Origin: an uncultured Oscillospiraceae bacterium
GTDB lineage: Bacteria; Bacillota; Clostridia; Oscillospirales; Oscillospiraceae
Assembly: GCA_934565615.1 (NCBI GenBank)
Contig: CAKTIH010000118.1
Coordinates: 1 to 6,788 of the forward strand
Direction: 5' to 3'
Length of the DNA stretch: 6,788 nucleotides
Shown here: positions 1 to 5,412 of the stretch, in pieces
Position numbering within the stretch: position 1 is the stretch's first letter
Layout: the number at the start of each line of letters is the position of its first letter
Notes under the pieces: model-generated
Told to the model about the DNA's origin: nothing
Database searches by the model: none
What the model saw: the letters and a program-made list of their open reading frames with translations, nothing else
Translations under genes and position numbers: made by a program

Positions 1-1107
1 ATCTCCGGTGTGCCCATCGTTGACGAGAGCGGCAAGCTCATCGGCATCATCACGAACCGTGACATGAAGTTCGAGACCGATATGAGCCGCCGCATCGACG
101 AGGTCATGACCAAGACCGGGCTTGTCACCGGCCTTGTCGGCACGACGCTCGACGAAGCCAAGGCCATCCTCCAGAAGAACCGTATAGAGAAGCTCCCCAT
201 AGTCGATAAGGACTACAAGCTGCGCGGCCTTATCACGATAAAGGACATTGAAAAGGTGCTCAAGTACCCCAACTCCGCAAAGGACGCTTCCGGCCGTCTG
301 CTCTGCGCCGCCGCCATCGGCGTCACAAACGACGTGCTTGACCGCACCGGTGCGCTTATCGACGCGGGCGTCGACGTGCTCGTGCTCGACAGCGCACACG
401 GCCACTCGGCAAACATCATGCGCACGGTCGAAAAGGTCAAGGCCAAGTACCCGGATGTGCAGCTCGTCGCTGGCAACGTCGCCACCGCGGAGGCGACCGA
501 GGCGCTCATCAAGGCGGGCGCGGACTGCGTCAAGGTCGGCATCGGCGCGGGCTCTATCTGCACCACGCGCATCGTCGCCGGTATCGGCATGCCGCAGGTA
601 AGCGCCGTTCTCCAGTGCGCCGAGATGGGCGACAAGTACGGCATCCCCGTCGTGTCCGACGGCGGCATCAAGTACTCCGGTGATATCGTCAAGGCGCTTG
701 CAGCCGGGGCAAAGACCGTCATGCTCGGCTCCATGCTCGCCGGCTGCGAGGAAGCGCCCGGCGACACCGAGGTGTTCCAGGGAAGACAGTTCAAGGTATA
801 CCGCGGCATGGGCAGCATGGGCGCGATGGCCTGCGGCAGCCGCGACCGTTACTTCCAGCAGAACAACAAGAAGCTCGTTCCCGAAGGCGTCGAGGGTCGT
901 GTGCCTTTCCGCGGCCCCGTGTCCGAGACGATCTATCAGATGATGGGCGGCCTGCGCTCCGGTATGGGCTATGTCGGCGCTCACAATATAGAGCAGCTGC
1001 GCACCCAGTCGAAGTTCGTGCGCATCACGAGCGCCGGTCTCAAGGAGAGCCACCCGCACGATATCTACATCACCAAGGAAGCCCCGAACTACACAATGAA
1101 TCCCTGA
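1..1107 (+). CDS. guaB: IMP dehydrogenase, C-terminal part (5' end outside window)
   Basis: Inosine-5'-monophosphate dehydrogenase oxidises IMP to XMP with NAD+, the committed step of GMP synthesis in the cytosol. The frame is open from base 1, so the true start and roughly the first 110 residues lie upstream. Numbering from the first visible codon, residues 1-38 are the end of the first CBS domain (ISGVPIVD), about 35-90 the second CBS domain, and the catalytic barrel resumes after that. Diagnostic motifs are DSAHGHS (130-136), the active-site loop GSICTTR with catalytic Cys187 (codon 559-561), the IMP phosphate-binding SDGG (219-222), GMGSMGAM (269-276), the flap dyad Arg283-Tyr284 within RDRYFQ, and GGLRSGMGYVGA near the C-terminus. 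All key residues are present. VPF replaces the more usual VPY in the flap, a mild change. The gene is followed by a hairpin at 1125-1162 and is not in an operon with the opposing downstream gene. Confidence 0.98.
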   Translation: MSGVPIVDESGKLIGIITNRDMKFETDMSRRIDEVMTKTGLVTGLVGTTLDEAKAILQKNRIEKLPIVDKDYKLRGLITIKDIEKVLKYPNSAKDASGRLLCAAAIGVTNDVLDRTGALIDAGVDVLVLDSAHGHSANIMRTVEKVKAKYPDVQLVAGNVATAEATEALIKAGADCVKVGIGAGSICTTRIVAGIGMPQVSAVLQCAEMGDKYGIPVVSDGGIKYSGDIVKALAAGAKTVMLGSMLAGCEEAPGDTEVFQGRQFKVYRGMGSMGAMACGSRDRYFQQNNKKLVPEGVEGRVPFRGPVSETIYQMMGGLRSGMGYVGAHNIEQLRTQSKFVRITSAGLKESHPHDIYITKEAPNYTMNP

Positions 1108-1124
1108 CGCTTAGATGCAACAAA

Positions 1125-1162
1125 ACCCGCCGCTCAGTCATTGACTTGACTGAGCGGCGGGT
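1125..1162. terminator. Shared bidirectional hairpin terminator between guaB and the GT8 gene
   Basis: A perfect 16-bp inverted repeat, 1125-1140 against 1147-1162, encloses a 6-nt loop. The stem is very GC-rich at its base (ACCCGCCGCTCAGTCA on the plus strand). On the minus strand the stem is followed by TTTTGTT, a good terminator tail for the GT8 operon, whose stop codon ends 3 nt before the stem. On the plus strand the tail (CAATTATTCTTTT) is weaker but still U-rich, so it probably also ends guaB transcription, whose stop is 17 nt upstream. Use in both directions is inferred from the geometry. Confidence 0.88.
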
Positions 1163-1165
1163 CAA

Positions 1166-1981
1166 TTATTCTTTTCGCTCGGTAAGATTCATATAGTGCA
1201 GATACAGCATGCCGAAGGGGTTTTTATAATCCTCGTGCCACGGTTTGCTTTTCCCGCAGAAGTGCAGGACGGCAGTGTTGTGCATGACCCAGTACAGGTC
1301 GTGCTTGCCGGTGCTTCGGATAAGGTACTTGGAGTAATTGCGCACATCGTAGTTCCATATAACGTCGTCAACAGGCACGGTCTGATCGCCATAGAGGATG
1401 TTGAACACATCCTGATCCGGGAGTATCAGTTCCTTTTCGTGTTCATTGACGCAGCGGAATACGTCCTCGGCGGTGACGAGCCTGCGCGCGGAGTTCAGGT
1501 CGATGAGCATGACGCCGGAGTTGAAGTATTCATGCTCCGTGTCGAGCCGCACCTGATTGATCTCATTCGCCATTTCGGTAAGCCCCGTGTGCGCCGCGGC
1601 GGCAAAGGTTTTTCCGCAGAGGTTCAACTCCCACAGCGGGCGCAGGGGATTGATGATGAGCATATCCGGGTCAAGGTACAAGACACGCTCCACATCCCGC
1701 GGCAGGATGAGCGGGGAGAGCAGGCGGTAGTACATCTCCTTCGGGTAGCGCTTGCTGGTCGGCGCGTTTTCAAAGAGCGCTGTGTCAACGGTGATGGGGC
1801 GCAGCTTCGCGCCGAAGAGGGAGCAGAAATTCGCCAGCTCCTCCAGCTTATCGCCGGGGATAGCACTGTGGAGCAGATACACCGTCACGTCCGCCTCATT
1901 GGGGTTGCTGGCAAAGAAAGAGCAGAGCATGACCTTGCAGGGCGGCAGATAGTTTTCATCAAGGGTAAGCAGTAAATTCAT
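1166..1981 (-). CDS. Glycosyltransferase family 8 protein
   Basis: This 271-residue protein has the features of GT8 retaining glycosyltransferases (the LPS galactosyl/glucosyltransferase and glycogenin type), which move a sugar from a nucleotide-sugar to an acceptor at the inner face of the membrane. The N-terminal beta strand MNLLLTLDENYLPP is typical of the nucleotide-binding fold. The metal-binding DxD motif is DPD at residues 104-106 in VLYLDPDMLI. YFNSGVMLIDL (152-162), PDQD (188-191) and the C-terminal HFCGKSKPWH (240-249) match the conserved acceptor and metal-site blocks. No signal peptide or transmembrane helix is evident. The ATG has an AGGAG site (1988-1992) with 6-nt spacing; this site overlaps the stop codon of the upstream MFS gene, so the two are probably translationally coupled. 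Donor and acceptor sugars cannot be told from the sequence. A role in envelope glycan or glycolipid synthesis is inferred. Confidence 0.93.
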   Translation of the reverse strand: MNLLLTLDENYLPPCKVMLCSFFASNPNEADVTVYLLHSAIPGDKLEELANFCSLFGAKLRPITVDTALFENAPTSKRYPKEMYYRLLSPLILPRDVERVLYLDPDMLIINPLRPLWELNLCGKTFAAAAHTGLTEMANEINQVRLDTEHEYFNSGVMLIDLNSARRLVTAEDVFRCVNEHEKELILPDQDVFNILYGDQTVPVDDVIWNYDVRNYSKYLIRSTGKHDLYWVMHNTAVLHFCGKSKPWHEDYKNPFGMLYLHYMNLTERKE

Positions 1982-1991
1982 AGTGATCTCC

Positions 1992-3236
1992 TTATTCGGA
2001 CTTCTTCATCAGCTTTGAAGAGCCTATGTAGAGCGGGATCGCCGCGAGCTGCGCGATGACCGATACGGCGATCATCGCCGGGATGCTGATGTCGTACAAC
2101 ACACCCATGAGCCAGCTGCCGAGGAACCAGAATGCGCCGAAGGAGCACTCGAAAACTCCGTAGCCTGTCGCGCGGCTGGCTTTCGGCACCATGCTCGTGA
2201 CCGCGGCCTTGAGTATCGACTCCTGTGCGCCCATGCCAACGCCCCAGAGCGCGACGCCGAGGAGCAGCATCGGCATGGAATCGAACGCAAACACGAACAC
2301 CGCAAACGGCGCGGAGATGACTGTCGACCATACGAGCGCCTTTACGCCGTTTTTGTCGTACATCATCCCGAAGAACAGCGCTCCCACCGCGTCGACAAGC
2401 ATTGCGCCCGCGTAGAGAAGCGGCAGGCTGCCGGTCGAGACGAGCGCGCTCGTCTCGCTCAGCCCGGAGGCGAGGTGCGAGTATGTGCGCGACACGTGCA
2501 TGATTATTATCGAGTAGTCAATAAAGCCAAAAGCGAAAAGGCTGATGCCGGCAATGTAGAGAATGAATTCTTTCTTCATCTTGAAGGGAACATATTCCTT
2601 CGGTTCCGGTTCAAAGTGCTCGGGGTTCGGAAACTTGCAGCGTGTGACGATAAGGAGAATGAGCGTTATCGCGCCGGGGATAGCCAGCACCGCAAAGCAG
2701 GTAGAGTAAATTTCAAAGGTCGTGCCCTCAGTCTTAAAGAGCATCACGAGGTACAGCAGCACCGGGCCGATGAACGCGCCGATCTGGTCGAGCACTTCCT
2801 GAATGCCGAAGCTCTTGCCGACGCCCTCCTGAGAGGCGGCGAATGACATGATAGTATCTTTTGCGGGCTTCTTTATCGCCTTGCCCATGCGCTGGATGAC
2901 CAGCAGCACACAGGCCGCGATCCAGCCGTGCTCACCGACGAGAGCGAGAGCGGGGACGGCAATGATATCCAGCACGTAGCCGACTATTGTCATTGGCCAA
3001 TACTGCTTGGACCTATCCGTCAGCTTGCCGAACACATAGCGCATCGAGTAGCCTATCAGCTCGCCGAGACCGGAGATGAAGCCTATCGTTGCCGCCGAAG
3101 CGCCGAGCAGAGACAGATACGCGCCGCGTATGCTTGATGCACCCTCATGCGTCATGTCCGAGAACAGGCTGACAATGCCGAAGAGGATTATGAACAGCAT
3201 CGCCTGAGAGAGCTTTTTCTTTCCTTTGTTTTCCAA
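1992..3236 (-). CDS. MFS transporter, specificity unknown
   Basis: This is a 414-residue integral membrane protein of the major facilitator superfamily, with about 12 hydrophobic helices in two six-helix halves. A charged central loop (about 200-222, rich in Pro, Glu and Lys) separates the halves. Supporting motifs are the loop 2-3 signature GKLTDRSKQYW (70-80), its counterpart GMMYDKNG (290-297) in the second half, an acidic first helix with DMTHEG (27-32), and RMGKAIKKPAKDT (116-128), which resembles the RxGKxxRxPARD motif of an uncharacterised MFS branch. The start is TTG at 3236: an in-frame TGA lies 15 nt upstream of it, and a GGCGG-like site sits 8 nt before it. The only other good candidate is ATG at residue 13, which would remove a lysine-rich tail. 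It is the first gene of an operon with the GT8 gene, driven by the promoter at 3327-3354. Export of a drug or small metabolite is possible, but no substrate can be assigned. Confidence 0.92.
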   Translation of the reverse strand: MENKGKKKLSQAMLFIILFGIVSLFSDMTHEGASSIRGAYLSLLGASAATIGFISGLGELIGYSMRYVFGKLTDRSKQYWPMTIVGYVLDIIAVPALALVGEHGWIAACVLLVIQRMGKAIKKPAKDTIMSFAASQEGVGKSFGIQEVLDQIGAFIGPVLLYLVMLFKTEGTTFEIYSTCFAVLAIPGAITLILLIVTRCKFPNPEHFEPEPKEYVPFKMKKEFILYIAGISLFAFGFIDYSIIIMHVSRTYSHLASGLSETSALVSTGSLPLLYAGAMLVDAVGALFFGMMYDKNGVKALVWSTVISAPFAVFVFAFDSMPMLLLGVALWGVGMGAQESILKAAVTSMVPKASRATGYGVFECSFGAFWFLGSWLMGVLYDISIPAMIAVSVIAQLAAIPLYIGSSKLMKKSE

Positions 3237-3326
3237 GAGGATCGCCGCCTTTCACAATTGCCGACAATAAAAAACCGGACTTGCCCGCCGCTTATGGAGC
3301 AACGCTGACTGATTGCAAAACTTATT

Positions 3327-3354
3327 ATAATACCGCGTTTGCCGAAGATGTCAA
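3327..3354 (-). promoter_or_regulatory. Promoter of the MFS-GT8 operon (sigma-70/sigma-A type)
   Basis: Read on the minus strand, a perfect TTGACA -35 box (3354-3349) is followed after 16 nt by TATTAT (3332-3327), five of six matches to the -10 consensus. A perfect TATAAT three bases further on (3329-3324) would give a 19-nt spacer and is less favoured. Transcription would start near 3320, giving a leader of about 85 nt before the TTG start. The segment is AT-rich compared with the flanking genes. Confidence 0.75.
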
Positions 3355-3364
3355 GAAAATCCCA

Positions 3365-3393
3365 TTTACAATTGGGATAATATGGGATATGAT
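3365..3393 (+). promoter_or_regulatory. Promoter of the DUF4213/DUF364 gene (sigma-70/sigma-A type)
   Basis: TTTACA (3365-3370) and TATGAT (3388-3393), each five of six matches to consensus, are separated by the optimal 17 nt. The predicted start of transcription is near 3400, about 34 nt before the chosen ATG. This places the promoter inside the long upstream open frame and argues strongly that translation does not begin before it. Its -35 box lies 10 nt from the -35 box of the opposing promoter. Confidence 0.75.
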
Positions 3394-3423
3394 AAATAAA
3401 AATTCAAATGCGTATAAACACAT

Positions 3424-3427
3424 GGAG
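3424..3427 (+). promoter_or_regulatory. Shine-Dalgarno site that fixes the DUF364 gene start
   Basis: GGAG lies 6 nt before the ATG at 3434. The nearby in-frame ATG at 3422 has no purine-rich site ahead of it, and the GGAG actually falls inside the codons that would follow it. This selects 3434 as the start. Confidence 0.7.
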
Positions 3428-3433
3428 CTGGAC

Positions 3434-4171
3434 ATGAAGGATTTTTTTGCGATATACGATACACTGCTTGCCGGGATAGACACGGATGAGGCTGTTGCCG
3501 CCGCGATATCCGGAGGCGGTTGGAGCGCCGCTGAAACGGAGACGGCCTTCGGCATCGCGATGACCGTGGAGGATGATACCGCCCCGCGTATGCTGCACGG
3601 GGATATGACGGGCATCCCGCTCAGAGAGCTTGCGCAGGCTTCAAAGAGCTGGAACCTGCGCGAAGCGTCCTTCGGCATGGCGGCAGTGAACGCGTATTAT
3701 AACACCCCCGAGCGGCTAAAAAATCTCAACGCTTATGAGCCGGTCGAAAACTACTGCACGGCGGGGCTCGACCTGCACGGGCAGAGGATAGGCGTGGTGG
3801 GGCACCTCAAGCTGACGCCCGAGGTTCGGAGCAGTGCCGCGCAGATATGGACGCTTGAGCGCGACCCGAAGCCCGGGGACTATCCGGACTCCGCCTGTGA
3901 CGAGCTGCTGCCGCGCTGCGGCACGGTCATAATCACGGCGAGCACGCTCGTGAACAAGACTCTCCCGCACCTGCTGGAGCTGTGCCGGGACGCTTATACC
4001 ATACTTGTGGGGCCGAGCTGCCCTATGTGCCCGGAGCTTTTGGAGCACGGCATTGATCGCCTCGCGGGGCTCGTCATCACCGACAGAGCCGGCATGACGG
4101 CGCAGATAAATTCGGGGTGCCGCGCCACGCCCTATCCGATGGGGAAGCCGTTTCTACTGAAAAAAGACTGA
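3434..4171 (+). CDS. DUF4213 / DUF364 protein (putative heavy-metal chelation family)
   Basis: The product has 245 residues, the usual size for this family. It has an N-terminal DUF4213 domain (about 1-90; enolase-N-like in the family) and a C-terminal Rossmann-like DUF364 domain (about 105-240). Typical blocks are IYDTLLAGI (7-15), GIPLRELAQASKSWN (60-74), REASFGMAAVNAYYN (76-90), GQRIGVVGHL (116-125), LERDPKPGDYPD (141-152), ITASTLVNKTL (167-177) and GPSCPMCPELLEHGIDRLAG (193-212). The last block carries Cys196 and Cys199 in a CPMC arrangement next to the expected inter-domain cleft. Function is not established; metal or cofactor chelation was proposed for the family on structural grounds. 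No signal peptide or membrane helix is seen, so it is probably cytosolic. The frame stays open upstream to a TTG at 3281, but that stretch carries the promoter, so the start at 3434 is preferred. It forms its own unit, ending at the 4173-4211 terminator. Confidence 0.9.
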   Translation: MKDFFAIYDTLLAGIDTDEAVAAAISGGGWSAAETETAFGIAMTVEDDTAPRMLHGDMTGIPLRELAQASKSWNLREASFGMAAVNAYYNTPERLKNLNAYEPVENYCTAGLDLHGQRIGVVGHLKLTPEVRSSAAQIWTLERDPKPGDYPDSACDELLPRCGTVIITASTLVNKTLPHLLELCRDAYTILVGPSCPMCPELLEHGIDRLAGLVITDRAGMTAQINSGCRATPYPMGKPFLLKKD

Positions 4172-4172
4172 T

Positions 4173-4211
4173 AAGCAATGACTGCCGAAAAATAGGCAGT
4201 CATTGCTTTTT
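4173..4211 (+). terminator. Rho-independent terminator after the DUF364 gene
   Basis: A perfect 14-bp inverted repeat (4173-4186 with 4195-4208, AAGCAATGACTGCC) encloses an 8-nt A-rich loop and runs into a TTTTT tract at 4207-4211. It begins right after the TGA at 4169-4171. The stop codon of the converging small membrane protein gene (4210-4212) overlaps the T-tract, so the hairpin may also help end the minus-strand operon. In that direction, however, the T-rich run is displaced by several bases and looks weaker. Confidence 0.9.
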
Positions 4212-4506
4212 ACCGGTTTGTCAATGACAGCGTCAGTGAGCATACGCACAGCGCGAGCGCCATGTATTTGAAGGCTGCGCTCGCGGTAAAGCACATGGCA
4301 CTGTTGAAGAACAAGTCTATCACCAGTATCACGGCGACGGCGATCGCAAGCGCGGCGGAGGGGAGAGGGACCGCGGCCGACGGATCGACCGCGGTCTCGC
4401 CGCGCAGGAAAGCGCGCCCGTGGTGCACATAGGCAAATGCGAAAAGGAGCACCGCGGCAAGCAGAATATCCAGCGCGGAAGAGAGAAGCTTATGAAGGGC
4501 TTTCAC
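4210..4506 (-). CDS. Small three-helix membrane protein coupled to the DUF368/PopT gene
   Basis: I do not recognise this 98-residue protein. It begins at a GTG whose bases overlap the TGA of the upstream gene (GTGA, 4503-4506), a classic translational-coupling arrangement. A weak AAAGG lies about 12 nt ahead. Three hydrophobic segments are visible: about 8-27 (LDILLAAVLLFAFAYV), 47-68 (ALAIAVAVILVIDLFF) and 76-94 (FKYMALALCVCSLTLSL). A short basic N-terminus (VKALHK) precedes them, and a 20-residue polar loop with HHGR and ETAVDPS lies between the first two. By the positive-inside rule the N-terminus is probably cytosolic. The frame is also open upstream to 4797, but that part is Arg/His-rich and is only a shadow of the DUF368 gene, whereas the residues after the GTG are clearly membrane-like. 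It is the last gene of the operon. An accessory role for the translocase is a guess from position alone. Confidence 0.72.
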   Translation of the reverse strand: MKALHKLLSSALDILLAAVLLFAFAYVHHGRAFLRGETAVDPSAAVPLPSAALAIAVAVILVIDLFFNSAMCFTASAAFKYMALALCVCSLTLSLTNR

Positions 4507-5396
4507 CGAACGGTCAGAACCTTTCTGTGCGCAACGCGGGATTTGAACGCGCTCAGCGCAAGCACAGCCGCTGCGCCGATGATGAACCAGACTATGCTGA
4601 AGTCGGCGAGCGTCATTGCCGGCTGCGGGACCTTGAGCGTCGTGGGGCCGACGACGATGGCGTAGAGCGAGCCGACCATCATGCCGAGCACCATGTACAT
4701 CACCGCGCCCATGTCGCGCTCCATCAGCCTTTTGAGGATGTGCGGCGAAACGGCGAGCCCCGCCGCGATGCCGAAGGCCAGCGCGATAAGCATCCACAGT
4801 CCGTCAAAGCTGAAGCCGAGCAGATCCTTCACCGCCGCAATCACAGGAAGATACAGCCCGAAAGACATCAGCAGTGACGAACCGGAGATGCCGGGGAGGA
4901 CCATTGCAGAGATGGCGAGCATCCCGGCGAGGACGACGTACAAAACCGTCCATACATTGAAGCCGAGGGAGTTCACCATCGAGGAGAGATTGACCGCCGC
5001 GAGTCCGACGACTATGGCCGCGCCGAGCAGGAAGAACCCGACTCCGCGGCGGACGTTGCGCATGTCATCTTTCTGTTCGATCACGATAAGCGGGATCGAC
5101 ACTATCACAAAGCCGAGAAACATCGAGCTGAGCTTATATATCCCGGATGTGAACGCGCCGGCGAGCAGCGTCACGGCGAGCAGCATCCCGGCTATCCAGC
5201 CTATGCCGAGCTTCAGCAGGTACCCGAAGCCTTTGAGCTTTTCGCGCCATGAGCCGTAAACGAGCGTATCGAGTGAGCCGATGAAGCGGTCATAGAAGCC
5301 CATGATGAAAGCTATCGTGCCCCCGGAAACACCGGGGACGCTGTCGGCCAGCGCCATCGCAAAGCCGCCGAAGAGGGTATAAGGAAGAGTGTTCAT
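4503..5396 (-). CDS. popT: DUF368 family undecaprenyl-phosphate translocase (PopT-type)
   Basis: This 297-residue polytopic membrane protein belongs to DUF368. Members of this family (PopT) have been shown to recycle undecaprenyl phosphate, the lipid carrier of peptidoglycan and other surface glycans, from the outer to the inner leaflet of the cytoplasmic membrane. The two hallmark related re-entrant motifs are ADSVPGVSGGT (17-27) and MVLPGISGSS (165-174), one in each half of the internally repeated fold. About eight further hydrophobic segments and a basic C-terminal tail (KSRVAHRK) are visible. Length is normal for the family. The ATG has an AGGAG site (5405-5409) at 8-nt spacing, within the 16-nt gap after the flippase gene. 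Its TGA overlaps the GTG start of the next gene. Being next to a glycan flippase fits a carrier-recycling role. The family assignment is firm; the symbol rests on family membership, not on proof of orthology. Confidence 0.93.
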   Translation of the reverse strand: MNTLPYTLFGGFAMALADSVPGVSGGTIAFIMGFYDRFIGSLDTLVYGSWREKLKGFGYLLKLGIGWIAGMLLAVTLLAGAFTSGIYKLSSMFLGFVIVSIPLIVIEQKDDMRNVRRGVGFFLLGAAIVVGLAAVNLSSMVNSLGFNVWTVLYVVLAGMLAISAMVLPGISGSSLLMSFGLYLPVIAAVKDLLGFSFDGLWMLIALAFGIAAGLAVSPHILKRLMERDMGAVMYMVLGMMVGSLYAIVVGPTTLKVPQPAMTLADFSIVWFIIGAAAVLALSAFKSRVAHRKVLTVR

Positions 5397-5404
5397 GTCT
5401 TTAT

Positions 5405-5409
5405 CTCCT
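5405..5409 (-). promoter_or_regulatory. Ribosome binding site of the DUF368/PopT gene
   Basis: AGGAG on the minus strand lies 8 nt before the ATG at 5396 and just after the flippase stop codon (5413-5415). It is the only strong Shine-Dalgarno site seen in this operon, so PopT can be translated independently of the flippase, in contrast to its two weakly marked or coupled neighbours. Confidence 0.7.
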
Positions 5410-5412
5410 GTT

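Noticed and set aside
213..818. Minus-strand open frame of 201 codons within guaB
   Set aside because: It lies wholly opposite a well-conserved IMP dehydrogenase region, is rich in Ser, Ala, Pro and Thr, and has no ribosome binding site or recognisable motif.
1196..1975. A 259-codon plus-strand open frame opposite the GT8 gene
   Set aside because: It is antisense to a gene with clear GT8 motifs, its product matches no family I know, and its length is explained by the GC-rich codon bias of the opposite strand.
3237..3320. Possible attenuator or riboswitch in the MFS mRNA leader (GC-rich stretch followed by a TTTTTT run)
   Set aside because: The best stem ahead of the T-run is only about 3 bp, and I see no aptamer-like conserved pattern in the roughly 85-nt leader.
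3315..3342. Possible operator: GCAAA and TTTGC flanking the palindrome ATTATAAT
   Set aside because: The centres of the two symmetries differ by one base and the arms have mismatches. ATTATAAT is adequately explained by the -10 element, so I do not call an operator.
4507..4797. Upstream extension of the small membrane protein frame
   Set aside because: This part overlaps the DUF368 coding sequence in another frame and encodes Arg/His-rich low-complexity sequence. The composition changes to membrane-like exactly at the GTGA overlap.
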